The position numbers and the translations under genes are program-made. This document shows positions 21,121-30,698 of a DNA stretch of 64,000 bases, piece after piece. The DNA comes from an uncultured Chlorobiaceae bacterium (GTDB lineage: Bacteria > Bacteroidota > Chlorobiia > Chlorobiales > Chlorobiaceae): assembly GCA_903994455.1 (NCBI GenBank), contig CAJEXI010000004.1, forward strand, positions 62,001 through 126,000, written 5' to 3'. How positions within the stretch are numbered: position 1 is the stretch's first letter; every line of letters starts with the position of its first letter. The notes beneath the pieces are model-generated. The model saw nothing but the letters and a program-made list of their open reading frames with translations. It was not told the DNA's origin and did not search any database.

Positions 21121-22242
21121 ATGAGTAATGGTTCAGGCAATCATGTTTATGCGGTTATTATGGCTGGAGGCTTTGGCAAGAAACTGTGGCCTGTTTCAAG
21201 AAAAAAAATGCCAAAGCAGTTCGTTGATCTGTTTGACGATGGAACGATGATTGCTCAAACCGTAAGGCGCATCTCAGGCCTTGTGAGAGAAGAGAACATT
21301 TTGATTATCACCAGCGAATTGGGGCGTACCCTTATTTCTGAATCTCTCCGCAATTTTCGGAATGACAATATTATTGTTGAGCCTTCCAGTCGCAACACCG
21401 CGCCTTGCATTGCTCTGGCAACGGCCCATATCAAAAAAAGGGATCCGGATGCCGTTACTGTTGTGCTTCCTGCCGATCATCTTGTGCTCAATAATGAGGC
21501 TTTTTTGAAGATTATTGAGGCAGGCATTGATGTTGCCAGCGAGACCAAAGGCATTGTGACGATAGGTATCAAACCTGACAGGCCGGAAATTGCTTATGGC
21601 TATATTCAGGTAAACGGGGAGCAGCCGCTTCCTCCGACTTTTTCAGACGCTCGTGACTTTCGACTGTTCAGAGTCAAGGCTTTTGCTGAAAAACCGGACT
21701 TGACAACGGCGCTGGAGTTTCTTGAAAGCCACGATTTTTATTGGAACAGTGGAGTATTTATCTGGCATATTGATGCAATAGCAAAAGAGTTTGAACGCTC
21801 AATGCCGGATTTGTACAAGGATTTGCTCAATATCTATGAGAGTCTTGGCACAGAGCGAGAGCAAAAGGTTATCAAGGACGTTTATACATGGATTCACCCT
21901 CTTTCTATAGATTATGGTATTATGGAGAAGGCAGAAAAGGTTTTTGTCCTGACCGGAGAGTTCGGCTGGACTGATCTTGGATGCTGGGATGAAGTTGTGA
22001 AAGTTGTTGAAACCCGGAGTGCCTCGGTCGGTGTACAGCCCGACAATCTGTTGGTGAAGATTGATTGCGAAAATGTCTTTGTCAAAAATACGACCGACAA
22101 GGTGGTCTGCACCATCGGGATAAAAGATCTTCTCATTGTTCAGGCAGAAAATGCGTTGCTGATATGCCGCAAAGGGGAGTCGCATCGGGTGCGTGAGGTG
22201 GTCGATATCTTGAGGCGGGAAGGGCTCGCAGAGTACCTTTAG
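21121..22242 (+). CDS. Mannose-1-phosphate guanylyltransferase
   Basis: Enzymes of this family make GDP-mannose from mannose 1-phosphate and GTP for surface polysaccharides. The 373-aa protein is the single-domain form without the C-terminal isomerase module of bifunctional ManC. It shows EPSSRNTAPCIALA, LPADHL, the FAEKPD box and YWNSGVFIWH. The normally near-invariant GGxGTRLWP loop reads GGFGKKLWPVSRKKMPKQF, so Thr-Arg is Lys-Lys at residues 20-21. Family assignment is firm; the exact sugar is inferred. Confidence 0.9.
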   Translation: MSNGSGNHVYAVIMAGGFGKKLWPVSRKKMPKQFVDLFDDGTMIAQTVRRISGLVREENILIITSELGRTLISESLRNFRNDNIIVEPSSRNTAPCIALATAHIKKRDPDAVTVVLPADHLVLNNEAFLKIIEAGIDVASETKGIVTIGIKPDRPEIAYGYIQVNGEQPLPPTFSDARDFRLFRVKAFAEKPDLTTALEFLESHDFYWNSGVFIWHIDAIAKEFERSMPDLYKDLLNIYESLGTEREQKVIKDVYTWIHPLSIDYGIMEKAEKVFVLTGEFGWTDLGCWDEVVKVVETRSASVGVQPDNLLVKIDCENVFVKNTTDKVVCTIGIKDLLIVQAENALLICRKGESHRVREVVDILRREGLAEYL

Positions 22243-22350
22243 GTGTCATCGTCCAGGGCGTTACGAGGCGATCGGCTACCGATACTCCGCCCTTCTGAGG
22301 CGGAAGAACAAGAATCCGGTTTGTCGTGCTCTATCGAACCTTTTTGTTGA

Positions 22351-23799
22351 TCACGATTGTACCGACCAGCTCGCTCCGTCACGCGTATCTTTTATGGCAA
22401 TACCGGCTTCCAGCAGCCGGTCCCGTATTTTGTCACTCAGTGCAAAATCCTTGTTTTTTCTGGCTTCAGCCCGGAGTTCGAGCAGAATAGTCATAACACC
22501 ATCGAATTTTTTTACACTCTCTTTGCTGTCTCTGTCACTGAACAGGTTATCGGGTTTCAGGATGCAAAGGGTTTGGCTTCCTGCTCGATCAAGAAAAGCC
22601 TCAACGTCCTGCCGTGATGCCTCCGAAAGAGCTTCGGGGCGATCAAGCGCTGCGTTGATGGCTTTCGAGAGGTCAAAAAGAACCGATATGGCCACTGGTG
22701 TGTTGAAGTCATCATCCATCGCCTCCGCGAAGCGATGCTGGAAAGGGGCGATAGCAAACACTCCTGTTCCCGGCTTTTGTTCTTGAAGACGGCGTTTGGT
22801 CTCGCGAAGTTTTTCAAGCCCGGTTTTTGATGCTTTGATGGCAGTTTCTGAATAATCGAGTTGTGAACGATAATGAGACTGAAGCACAAAAAACCGGATC
22901 ACCATCGGGTCAGTCTCTTTGAACAACTCTTTGAGATTGATTGAGTTTTTCAGGGACTTTCCCATTTTAATGCCATCGATGGTCACCATGTTGTTGTGCA
23001 TCCAGTACCTGACATAGGGTTGGCCTGTTGCCGCTTCAGACTGGGCAATTTCACCGTCATGGTGCGGAAACTTGTTCTCCATGCCTCCACCGTGAATATC
23101 AATGGTTTCTCCAAGGTATTTCATCGACATTGCTGAACATTCGAGATGCCATCCGGGATAGCCGATACTCCACGGTGAATTCCACTTCATCAGATGGCCA
23201 TCATCGGCTTTTTTCCAGAGTGCAAAATCGGCGGGCTCTCTTTTGTCAGATCGTATTCCCACTCTGATGCCGGATTGGTGTGCATCCAGATCCGTGCGTC
23301 CTGAAAGTTTGCCATATCCTTCAAAGGAGGCTACGGAGAAATAGACGTTGCCGTTTATTTCGTAGGCGTGACCTGATTTTATCAGCCTCTCAATCAGGGC
23401 AATCTGTTCGGGAATGTGCGCAGTTGCTGCTGGAGCTATATTTGGCCGGAGAACCTCAAGCTGGTCCATATCTTCGTAGAAACTGCGAGTATAGAACTGT
23501 GCAATTTCCATCGGATCGTTTTGTTCAAGGCGAGCCTGTTTCGTGATCTTGTCTTCGCCTTCATCGGCATCATCAGTAAGGTGCCCTACATCGGTGATAT
23601 TCTGTACATATTTGACTCTGTACCCGCTCTGACGCAGCCAGCGAACGACCACATCAAATGATACATAACTTTTGGCGTGGCCGAGATGTGCATGGCCGTA
23701 GACGGTTGGTCCGCAGACATACATGCTCACGAACCCCGGTTGGAGAGGTTCAAACTTCTCTTTTGTTCTGCTTAGGGAATTATAAATGAAGAGTGGCAT
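22351..23799 (-). CDS. cysS: Cysteinyl-tRNA synthetase
   Basis: CysRS charges tRNA-Cys. The 482-aa class I enzyme has the HIGH-type motif in CGPTVYGHAHLGHAKS, zinc-ligand regions including WHLECSAMS, and KMGKS in place of KMSKS. The start at 23799 (MPLFIYNSLSRTKE) matches the family. Upstream in-frame ATG 23847 would add 16 unlike residues. It converges with the guanylyltransferase gene and is divergent from engB. Confidence 0.97.
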   Translation of the reverse strand: MPLFIYNSLSRTKEKFEPLQPGFVSMYVCGPTVYGHAHLGHAKSYVSFDVVVRWLRQSGYRVKYVQNITDVGHLTDDADEGEDKITKQARLEQNDPMEIAQFYTRSFYEDMDQLEVLRPNIAPAATAHIPEQIALIERLIKSGHAYEINGNVYFSVASFEGYGKLSGRTDLDAHQSGIRVGIRSDKREPADFALWKKADDGHLMKWNSPWSIGYPGWHLECSAMSMKYLGETIDIHGGGMENKFPHHDGEIAQSEAATGQPYVRYWMHNNMVTIDGIKMGKSLKNSINLKELFKETDPMVIRFFVLQSHYRSQLDYSETAIKASKTGLEKLRETKRRLQEQKPGTGVFAIAPFQHRFAEAMDDDFNTPVAISVLFDLSKAINAALDRPEALSEASRQDVEAFLDRAGSQTLCILKPDNLFSDRDSKESVKKFDGVMTILLELRAEARKNKDFALSDKIRDRLLEAGIAIKDTRDGASWSVQS

Positions 23800-23938
23800 C
23801 TTCTGCTGTTCTGCTTTGTTGTGAAGTGAAAAAGTGCAGGGTCTCAAAAACCCGATTAAAGTTAAACATTTGGGTTTTTAACGCAAGGTTTTTAGCTTCC
23901 TTTTTGTAGCTCTTTTTTTGTGACCGCTCTTTTACTGT

Positions 23939-24520
23939 ATGAAGATTACTTTTGCCGCCTTTCACATCAGTGTTTCCGCCCTTTCCGGCCTTCCGGAAGA
24001 ATCATCTCCTGAAATAGTTTTTGCAGGCAGGTCAAATGTTGGCAAGTCCACCCTGCTTAATTCGCTTACCGGGGTGAAAGGTCTTGCAAAAACCAGTGGA
24101 ACTCCAGGAAAAACAAGGCTTATCAACTATTTTCTCATTAATCGGGGTTTTTATTTTGTCGATCTTCCCGGGTATGGTTATGCCGCCGTTGGTCATGCAG
24201 AGAAGGCTGGATGGGGCCATCTGCTCTCCTCGTATCTTGAGAATCGGAGAACTATTTCTCTGATTGTGCTGCTTCTCGATTCTCGTCATCCTGGAATGCT
24301 CTCCGACCGGGCGATGATAGACTTTCTTGAGTTTCATGAACGGCCTTATGGGATTGTGCTGACCAAGTATGACAAGCTCAAGCAGAAGGAAAAGGTGCAG
24401 ACCCGGCGCATTATGGAAAGCACTGCGACAAAAGCCAAATTTATTGTAAATTATTCATCGTTTTCCGGCAAGGGGAAGAGTGAGCTTCTGGCTTGCTTTG
24501 ATCATTACATCAGTCAATAA
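23939..24520 (+). CDS. engB: Ribosome biogenesis GTP-binding protein EngB/YsxC
   Basis: EngB is an essential-type GTPase in 50S assembly. The 193-aa protein has the P-loop [15 protein letters not shown], the G2 threonine in the [10 protein letters not shown] segment, G3 DLPGYGYA and G4 TKYDK. It lies 11 bp upstream of purA and is probably cotranscribed with it. Confidence 0.96.
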   Translation: MKITFAAFHISVSALSGLPEESSPEIVFAGRSNVGKSTLLNSLTGVKGLAKTSGTPGKTRLINYFLINRGFYFVDLPGYGYAAVGHAEKAGWGHLLSSYLENRRTISLIVLLLDSRHPGMLSDRAMIDFLEFHERPYGIVLTKYDKLKQKEKVQTRRIMESTATKAKFIVNYSSFSGKGKSELLACFDHYISQ

Positions 24521-24531
24521 AAACAATCGTC

Positions 24532-25836
24532 GTGGAATCACAAAAATTCAGGACACCGTCACAGTCGGCAACAGTTATTGTCGGCACGCAGTTCGGTGAT
24601 GAAGGCAAAGGAAAGCTGGTTGACTATCTTTCGGACAAGTACGATATCGTCGTGCGTTACCAGGGAGGTGCAAATGCTGGCCATACGATCTGCTTCGATA
24701 ACAAAACCGTTGTTTTACATCTTATACCCTCTGGCATATTCCACAAAGGGTGTGTGTGCGTTATCGGCAACGGTGTTGTGATTGATCCCGCAGCTTTACT
24801 TGATGAAATCAAAAAGGTTGAGGAACTGGGTTACGAAGTGACGGGCAGGCTTTTTATCAGCCATAATGCTCATCTCATCATGCCCTACCATAAACTGCTC
24901 GATTCTCTCCACGAAACAGCACAGGGCGACCAGAAGATCGGGACGACCGGCAGAGGCATCGGCCCGAGTTATGAGGACAAGTTTGCCCGAAAGGGGATCC
25001 GGGTTGTTGATCTTCTCAATCCCGAATTGCTCCAGGAGAAGCTTCGCGAAAATCTTGCAGCGAAGAACAAGCTGTTTAAAAATATTTATGAGAAGGAAGA
25101 GATTGATGTCGAGACCATGGTTCGCGAGTATGAAGAGTTCGACAAGATTATTGATCCTTATGTGACCAACACTCAGCTTTATCTGAACCGTCAGCTCCAG
25201 GAGGGAAAAACTGTTCTGCTTGAAGGAGCCCAGGGGTGCCTGCTGGATGTTGACCATGGAACCTATCCTTATGTGACCTCTTCCAATCCCACCTCCGGAG
25301 GTGCCTGTACAGGATCCGGCATTGCTCCAAACTATATCGGCAAGGTGATTGGTGTCAGCAAGGCCTACATGACCAGGGTAGGCAACGGAGCTTTCCCTTC
25401 GGAACTTCTTGATGAAACGGGGGAGCTTCTTGGCAAGATTGGTCACGAGTTTGGTGCCACAACAGGGAGAAAGCGTCGCTGTGGCTGGATCGACCTTGTT
25501 GCCCTTCGCTATTCGCTCACGGTTAATGGTGTCACGGAAATTGCCCTTACCAAGCTTGATGTGCTCGACAGCTTCGAGGAGATCAAGGTTTGTACCTCCT
25601 ACATGCTTGATGGCAAAGAGATTCACGATTTCCCGACCGATCATCAAACGCTGGCAAGAGTAACTCCTGTCTATACCACCATGAAAGGGTGGATGGCCTC
25701 GAATGCCCAGGCCAGAACATTTGCCGATATGCAGCCTGAAGCACAGAACTACGTGACCTTTCTTGAAAATGAGCTTCTGGTTCCGGTTACGTTTATTTCG
25801 GTTGGGCCCGGGCGTGAAGAGACTGTTTTTAAATAA
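24532..25836 (+). CDS. purA: Adenylosuccinate synthetase
   Basis: PurA joins IMP and aspartate with GTP in AMP synthesis. The 434-aa protein has GDEGKGKLVD (catalytic Asp, P-loop), QGGANAGHT, KIGTTGRGIGPSYEDK, and the GATTGRKRRCGWID loop. The start is GTG at 24532, soon after engB; a short ~10-residue extension precedes the conserved ATVIVGTQFG. Confidence 0.97.
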   Translation: MESQKFRTPSQSATVIVGTQFGDEGKGKLVDYLSDKYDIVVRYQGGANAGHTICFDNKTVVLHLIPSGIFHKGCVCVIGNGVVIDPAALLDEIKKVEELGYEVTGRLFISHNAHLIMPYHKLLDSLHETAQGDQKIGTTGRGIGPSYEDKFARKGIRVVDLLNPELLQEKLRENLAAKNKLFKNIYEKEEIDVETMVREYEEFDKIIDPYVTNTQLYLNRQLQEGKTVLLEGAQGCLLDVDHGTYPYVTSSNPTSGGACTGSGIAPNYIGKVIGVSKAYMTRVGNGAFPSELLDETGELLGKIGHEFGATTGRKRRCGWIDLVALRYSLTVNGVTEIALTKLDVLDSFEEIKVCTSYMLDGKEIHDFPTDHQTLARVTPVYTTMKGWMASNAQARTFADMQPEAQNYVTFLENELLVPVTFISVGPGREETVFK

Positions 25837-25855
25837 TTTTCAGGGGATTGTCATT

Positions 25856-26176
25856 ATGGCGTTGATGGATATTGCTGTTGTGCCCCTTGATGGTAAAGAG
25901 GGGAGTTTGAGTGGCTTTGTAGCGGGTTTGCAGGCACTTTTGGCAGAAAGCGGCTGCAGTTACCGGCTTCATGATATGGGCACGACCGTTGAAGGTCCGG
26001 CGCAACTGCTTTTTGAACTCGCGTTGAAGCTTCATGATTACTCGTTCAGCCAAGGGGGCAAGCGTGTCTATACCGTCATGAAAATTGATGACCGTCGTGA
26101 TCGGGCAGTTCGACTGGGCGAAAAGACTGCATCCGTTAAAGCCAAAATAGCCCCGACAAGCGAGTCGGGAGAGTAG
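25856..26176 (+). CDS. Thiamine-binding (MTH1187/YkoF-type) family protein
   Basis: The 106-aa product fits the small MTH1187 family (formerly DUF77), whose solved members form ferredoxin-like tetramers; the related YkoF binds thiamine. Seen here: the MDIAVVPLDGKEGSLS start, the MGTTVEG element in the middle and KRVYTVMKIDDRRDR near the C-terminus. Start 25856 is chosen because the upstream extension overlaps purA and lacks similarity. No TPP riboswitch is seen. Ligand in this organism is unknown. Confidence 0.75.
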   Translation: MALMDIAVVPLDGKEGSLSGFVAGLQALLAESGCSYRLHDMGTTVEGPAQLLFELALKLHDYSFSQGGKRVYTVMKIDDRRDRAVRLGEKTASVKAKIAPTSESGE

Positions 26177-26225
26177 GGGGATTGGCGAAATTATTTTATC
26201 TTCACCTTCTTTATTTCTGGCCGTT

Positions 26226-26253
26226 GTAACTGAGGTTACTTGCGGTCAGTAAC
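26226..26253 (+). promoter_or_regulatory. Overlapping inverted repeats upstream of bchN
   Basis: Three related pentamers occur in 28 bp: GTAAC 26226-26230, GTTAC 26235-26239 and GTAAC 26249-26253. GTTACT (26235-26240) pairs with AGTAAC (26248-26253). A competing ACTGA/TCAGT pair (26229-26233 with 26246-26250) cannot form at the same time. The bchN ATG is 19 bp downstream. It could be a protein site or a leader switch; this is inference. Confidence 0.3.
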
Positions 26254-26271
26254 TCTCAACAGAAAACAGTA

Positions 26272-27534
26272 ATGATGCAGGTTCCCGGTGCTATTCAGAT
26301 AATCAAGGAAGATAACGTCACGCACAGTTTTTGTGGTCTGGCCTGTGTCGGCTGGATGTATCAGAAGATCAAGGACAGCTTTTTTCTCATCCTTGGAACG
26401 CATACCTGCGCCCATTTTTTACAGAATGCCCTTGGTATGATGATTTTTGCCAAACCGCGCTTTGGCATTGCCCTCATGGAGGAGGGAGACCTTTCCAGGA
26501 ATGAGCCTACTCTTGAGGAAATTATCAGCGAAATCAAGGCTGATCATAACCCGTCTGTTATTTTTCTTCTCTCCTCATGTACTCCCGAGGTGATGAAGGT
26601 TGACTTCAAAGGGCTGGCCCACCATCTCAGTACCTCCGAAGTTCCAGTCCTCTTTGTCCCTGCCAGCGGTCTCGTCTATAATTTTACCCAGGCAGAAGAT
26701 TCAGTGCTTGCTGCCCTGGTGCCATTTTGTCCACAGGCACCTGCCGGAGAGAAAAAGGTAGTCTTCCTCGGGTCGGTCAATGATTCGACTGCGGATGACC
26801 TCAGGGCAGAGGCCGAAGAACTCGGTATTCCTGTTGGCGGATTTCTTCCTGAATCGCGTTTCGACAAAATGCCGGCCATTGGACCCGATACCGTTCTGGC
26901 GCCAATACAGCCCTATCTTTCAAGAGTTGCCGTCAAGCTTTCTCGCGAAAGGGGATGCAGCATTCTCCATTCACTCTTTCCCTTTGGGCCTGATGGCACC
27001 AGAGCGTTCTGGGAGGATCTGGCCCGTGAATTCGGAATTACCGTTGATCTTCGCGATCGTGAAAAAGCGGCGTGGGAGAAGATTCGCAAACAGACCGATC
27101 TCCTGAAGGGCAAAAAAGTCTTTTTCACTGCCGATACCATGATGGAGCTGCCGCTTGCACGTTTTCTCCACAATGCCGGTGCAGATGTGGTCGAGTGCAG
27201 CAGCGCCTATATCATCAAAAAATTTCATGCTCGCGAGCTGGAGGCGCTTGATGGCGTACGCGTTGTTGAACAGCCGAACTTTCATCGCCAGCTTGAGGAT
27301 GTCAGGCGTATTAAACCCGATCTGATTGTCACGTCACTGATGACAGCCAACCCGTTTGTGGGCAATGGTTTTGTGGTGAAGTGGAGCATGGAGTTCATGC
27401 TCATGCCCATTCACAGTTGGTCAGGAGTTATCTCTCTTGCCAATCTCTTTGTGTCACCGCTCCAGCGTCGCAGCAAGCTGCCGGCATTTGACGAAAAAGT
27501 ATGGCTTGAAGGTGTTATGCCAAGTGCCGAATAA
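26272..27534 (+). CDS. bchN: Light-independent protochlorophyllide reductase subunit N
   Basis: BchN pairs with BchB to form the nitrogenase-like catalytic component that reduces ring D of protochlorophyllide in the dark. The 420-aa protein has the three cysteines expected to bind the NB [4Fe-4S] cluster: C21 in [12 protein letters not shown]46 in GTHTCAHF and C103 in LLSSCTPEV. It is first of bchN-bchB-bchL, the order that supplies the complete enzyme. Confidence 0.97.
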   Translation: MMQVPGAIQIIKEDNVTHSFCGLACVGWMYQKIKDSFFLILGTHTCAHFLQNALGMMIFAKPRFGIALMEEGDLSRNEPTLEEIISEIKADHNPSVIFLLSSCTPEVMKVDFKGLAHHLSTSEVPVLFVPASGLVYNFTQAEDSVLAALVPFCPQAPAGEKKVVFLGSVNDSTADDLRAEAEELGIPVGGFLPESRFDKMPAIGPDTVLAPIQPYLSRVAVKLSRERGCSILHSLFPFGPDGTRAFWEDLAREFGITVDLRDREKAAWEKIRKQTDLLKGKKVFFTADTMMELPLARFLHNAGADVVECSSAYIIKKFHARELEALDGVRVVEQPNFHRQLEDVRRIKPDLIVTSLMTANPFVGNGFVVKWSMEFMLMPIHSWSGVISLANLFVSPLQRRSKLPAFDEKVWLEGVMPSAE

Positions 27535-27573
27535 TTTCTTGCAACTTAATGCAACAACAAACGTTATAGAAGT

Positions 27574-29187
27574 ATGCGCTTAGCTTTCTGGCTCTATGAG
27601 GGAACCGCCCTTCATGGTATCAGCCGAGTCACCAACAGTATGAAAGGGGTTCACACCGTCTATCACGCCCCGCAGGGCGATGATTACATTACGGCCACCT
27701 ATACCATGCTCGAAAGAACCCCCCAATTCCCTGGTTTGTCCATCAGCGTCGTTCGCGGCCGAGACCTTGCGCAGGGAGTTTCACGACTTCCGACCACTTT
27801 GCAGCAGGTCGATCACCACTACCATCCTGAACTTATCGTTATTGCGCCAAGCTGCAGCACTGCTCTGTTGCAGGAAGATCTCCATCAGCTTGCCGCCCAT
27901 TCCGGGGTGTCGAATGAACGACTGATGGTTTATGCGCTCAATCCCTTCAGGGTGTCGGAAAATGAGGCGGCAGATGGCCTGTTTACTGAACTGGTGAAGC
28001 GTTATGCGGTCAGTCAGGAAAAAACAGCAGCGCCCTCGGTGAATATTCTTGGCTTTACCTCACTTGGTTTTCACCTTCGAGCCAATCTGACCAGTATCAC
28101 TCGCATGTTGCAGACGCTGGGCATTACGGTGAATGTGGTTGCTCCATGGGGAAGCAGCATCGAGGATCTCAGCAGACTTCCTGCCGCATGGCTCAATATT
28201 GCGCCCTATCGGGAAATTGGTGTCAATGCTGCCGCATATCTTGAAGAGACGTTCTCTATGCCATCACTCACTGAAGCGCCTCTTGGGGTTGAACCTACCA
28301 TGGCATGGCTTCGTTCGCTCCTTGCAAAACTGAATACCATTGGTGCGCAGAGGGGCGTTCCTCCTCTTGCCATGCCGAATCTCAAGGCGTTTTCGCTTGA
28401 TGGCCTCAGTGCTCCGAGCGGTGTTCCATGGTTTGCCCGGACGGCTGACATGGAGAGCTTCAGCAATAAAAAAGCTTTTGTTTTTGGCGATGCCACGCAT
28501 ACCGTCGGCATGGTCAAGTTTTTGCATGACGAACTTGGTATGCAGATTATTGGTGCGGGGACCTACCTTGAGCAACATGCCGACTGGGTACGAAAAGAGC
28601 TGGCGGGATACCTGCCCGGTGCGCTGATGGTGACTGATCGCTTTCAGGATGTGGCTCAGGTGATTGAAGATGAGATGCCTGACCTGGTCTGCGGAACACA
28701 GATGGAGCGCCACAGTTGCCGCAAGCTTGATGTGCCCTGCATGGTTGTCTGCCCGCCAACCCATATTGAAAACCATCTGCTTGGTTACTACCCGTTTTTC
28801 GGTTTTGCCGGAGCTGATGTTATTGCCGACAGAGTCTATCTCTCCTGCAAACTTGGCCTCGAAAAGCACCTCATTGACTTTTTTGGTGATGCTGGTCTGG
28901 AGTATGAAGATGCACCAGCCGCAGAGGTACAGGAGGTTTCCTCAGACAGCAATGAGGAGCTCTCTCCAGTTGTTGAGAGCACTGCGACTGTAGCACCCGA
29001 GCCCATTGTATTGCCTGACGATGGAGAGATGAAATGGAGTGATGAGGCTGAAACCATGCTCAAGAAGGTGCCGTTTTTCGTTCGCAAAAAGGTGCGAAAG
29101 AACACAGACACCTTTGCTCGCAGTATTGGCGAGCCTGTGGTTACTGTTGATGTCTTCAGAAAGGCTAAAGAGTCTCTCGGCGGATAA
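27574..29187 (+). CDS. bchB: Light-independent protochlorophyllide reductase subunit B
   Basis: BchB is the partner of BchN. D36 (in HAPQGDDYI) matches the aspartate that supplies the fourth ligand of the NB cluster in characterised enzymes. The 537-aa protein carries the nitrogenase-like component domain to about residue 435, with [18 protein letters not shown] Glu/Ser/Pro-rich linker follows, then the ~50-residue C-terminal domain with [20 protein letters not shown]. Spacing to bchN is 39 bp and to bchL 35 bp. Confidence 0.97.
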   Translation: MRLAFWLYEGTALHGISRVTNSMKGVHTVYHAPQGDDYITATYTMLERTPQFPGLSISVVRGRDLAQGVSRLPTTLQQVDHHYHPELIVIAPSCSTALLQEDLHQLAAHSGVSNERLMVYALNPFRVSENEAADGLFTELVKRYAVSQEKTAAPSVNILGFTSLGFHLRANLTSITRMLQTLGITVNVVAPWGSSIEDLSRLPAAWLNIAPYREIGVNAAAYLEETFSMPSLTEAPLGVEPTMAWLRSLLAKLNTIGAQRGVPPLAMPNLKAFSLDGLSAPSGVPWFARTADMESFSNKKAFVFGDATHTVGMVKFLHDELGMQIIGAGTYLEQHADWVRKELAGYLPGALMVTDRFQDVAQVIEDEMPDLVCGTQMERHSCRKLDVPCMVVCPPTHIENHLLGYYPFFGFAGADVIADRVYLSCKLGLEKHLIDFFGDAGLEYEDAPAAEVQEVSSDSNEELSPVVESTATVAPEPIVLPDDGEMKWSDEAETMLKKVPFFVRKKVRKNTDTFARSIGEPVVTVDVFRKAKESLGG

Positions 29188-29222
29188 GATTTTTCTATCA
29201 ATCATATTCTTCTGTAAATATT

Positions 29223-30050
29223 ATGAGTTTAGTCTTAGCGGTCTATGGAAAGGGCGGTATAGGGAAAAGCACCACAACCGCCAATATTTCAGCGGCGCTT
29301 GCCCTGAAAGGCGCCAAGGTACTGCAAATCGGCTGTGATCCCAAGCATGACAGCACCTTTCCCATTACCGGAAAACTGCAAAAAACCGTTATTGAAGCTC
29401 TTGAAGAGGTCGATTTTCATCACGAGGAGTTAAGCGCCGAGGATATTATCGAAAAAGGATTTGCCGGCATTGACTGCCTTGAAGCTGGTGGACCGCCAGC
29501 AGGAAGTGGCTGCGGTGGTTACGTGGTTGGCGAATCTGTTGCCCTGCTTCAGGAGCTTGGTCTCTACGACAAATATGATGTTATTCTTTTTGACGTGCTT
29601 GGCGATGTCGTCTGTGGTGGATTCAGCGCCCCCCTCAACTATGCCGACTATGCGATCATCATTGCCACCAACGACTTCGACAGCATCTTTGCAGCCAACC
29701 GCCTCTGCATGGCCATCCAGCAGAAGAGTGTGCGCTACAAGGTAAAACTGGCAGGCATTGTAGCCAACCGTGTTGATTATACCACCGGTGGAGGCACCAA
29801 CATGCTCGACCAGTTTGCCGAAAAAGTAGGCACAAGGCTTCTTGCCAAAGTGCCCTATCACGAGCTTATCCGTAAAAGCCGCTTTGCCGGTAAAACCCTT
29901 TTTGCCATGGAGGATGCCCCGGGAAAAGAGGAGTGCCTGATACCCTACAATGAAATTGCCGACACCCTGGTGCAGGACGATCCAATAGCATCAATTCCAG
30001 TGCCAATTGGCGACAGGGAGATATTCAAGATGGTCAATGGCTGGCAGTAA
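29223..30050 (+). CDS. bchL: Light-independent protochlorophyllide reductase, ATP-binding protein L
   Basis: BchL is the NifH-like homodimer that passes electrons to BchN-BchB with ATP hydrolysis. The 275-aa protein has the P-loop [16 protein letters not shown] (residues 8-23). The [4Fe-4S] cysteines are C97 in [11 protein letters not shown] and C131 in [12 protein letters not shown], and the [11 protein letters not shown] motif is present. It is clearly BchL rather than nitrogenase NifH because of the bchNB neighbours. The stop is followed by a strong hairpin. Confidence 0.97.
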   Translation: MSLVLAVYGKGGIGKSTTTANISAALALKGAKVLQIGCDPKHDSTFPITGKLQKTVIEALEEVDFHHEELSAEDIIEKGFAGIDCLEAGGPPAGSGCGGYVVGESVALLQELGLYDKYDVILFDVLGDVVCGGFSAPLNYADYAIIIATNDFDSIFAANRLCMAIQQKSVRYKVKLAGIVANRVDYTTGGGTNMLDQFAEKVGTRLLAKVPYHELIRKSRFAGKTLFAMEDAPGKEECLIPYNEIADTLVQDDPIASIPVPIGDREIFKMVNGWQ

Positions 30051-30057
30051 TCGCAGT

Positions 30058-30094
30058 CAAGCGTCCTGTCCACAGGAGTGACACAGGACGCTTG
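30058..30094. terminator. Perfect 12-bp hairpin between convergent bchL and bchJ
   Basis: CAAGCGTCCTGT (30058-30069) pairs perfectly with ACAGGACGCTTG (30083-30094) around a 13-nt loop. It starts 8 bp after the bchL stop and ends 10 bp before the bchJ stop. Neither strand has a T-run after the stem, so it may be a 3' stabiliser or factor-assisted terminator rather than a classic intrinsic terminator. Confidence 0.55.
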
Positions 30095-30104
30095 AAGATC
30101 ACAC

Positions 30105-30680
30105 TTAAATCTCACATCGGTAAGAACACCGAATAGTTCCATTTTCCTTCCGAATATCAGCCTTGATTTTTGTATTTGGATTAACCAGCTCCCGTAAAAG
30201 CGCCGTGAAGGTGCCGAGGTAGAAGTTGCCGACAACGGGCTGGGTTGGAAAGGTTACCTTTACCGATATTTCAGGCGGTCGGTTCATGGTGTAGGTGAAC
30301 TCGCCGCTTCCGGCAAAGGTCCAGGCGTTTTTACTGATGGCAAAGAGAAAGAGTTTGAATGCGGGGCGTGGCGGGAGAACTTTGACGAATTGCTGGAAAA
30401 TACCCGGAATACGAACTTTCAGCAGGTATCGGGCCGTGCGCTCTCCCGACTCTTGAAGGATTCTGGCGGTTGCGGTCTCGCCGATCTCTTTCTGCAATGC
30501 GCCGACAAGGGTGTGAAATTTTGCCTCTTCAACCATCTCTTTCGGCAGGTTTCCGACCAGGTATCCCTGACCGATTTTGCGCAGCAGGGTTTCTGCTTTG
30601 GTTTTTCCATAGGTTGCTTCAAGAGCGGCAACGGTCTGGATAATGGAATTGGGGCCTATTTTGGATGGTGTTGTGCTCAT
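30105..30680 (-). CDS. bchJ: BchJ-type protein with V4R domain
   Basis: BchJ was first named a 4-vinyl (now C8-vinyl) reductase of bacteriochlorophyll synthesis; later work on green sulfur bacteria points to an accessory role affecting chlorophyllide supply. The 191-aa product matches the small family with a C-terminal V4R (vinyl-4-reductase) ligand-binding region, seen in TFAGSGEFTYTMNRPPEISV and NFYLGTFTALLRELV. Start ATG 30680 is preferred to two upstream TTG codons. It converges on bchL. Confidence 0.82.
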   Translation of the reverse strand: MSTTPSKIGPNSIIQTVAALEATYGKTKAETLLRKIGQGYLVGNLPKEMVEEAKFHTLVGALQKEIGETATARILQESGERTARYLLKVRIPGIFQQFVKVLPPRPAFKLFLFAISKNAWTFAGSGEFTYTMNRPPEISVKVTFPTQPVVGNFYLGTFTALLRELVNPNTKIKADIRKENGTIRCSYRCEI

Positions 30681-30698
30681 CAACAAAGAGTTTAGGGT

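Noticed and set aside
22286..22304. TCCGCC/GGCGGA hairpin between the guanylyltransferase and cysS
   Set aside because: Six-base stem without T-run on either strand; too weak to call a terminator.
29223..30050. Reading the NifH-like gene as nitrogenase reductase
   Set aside because: It directly follows bchN and bchB with operon spacing and has BchL features; no nifDK genes are present.
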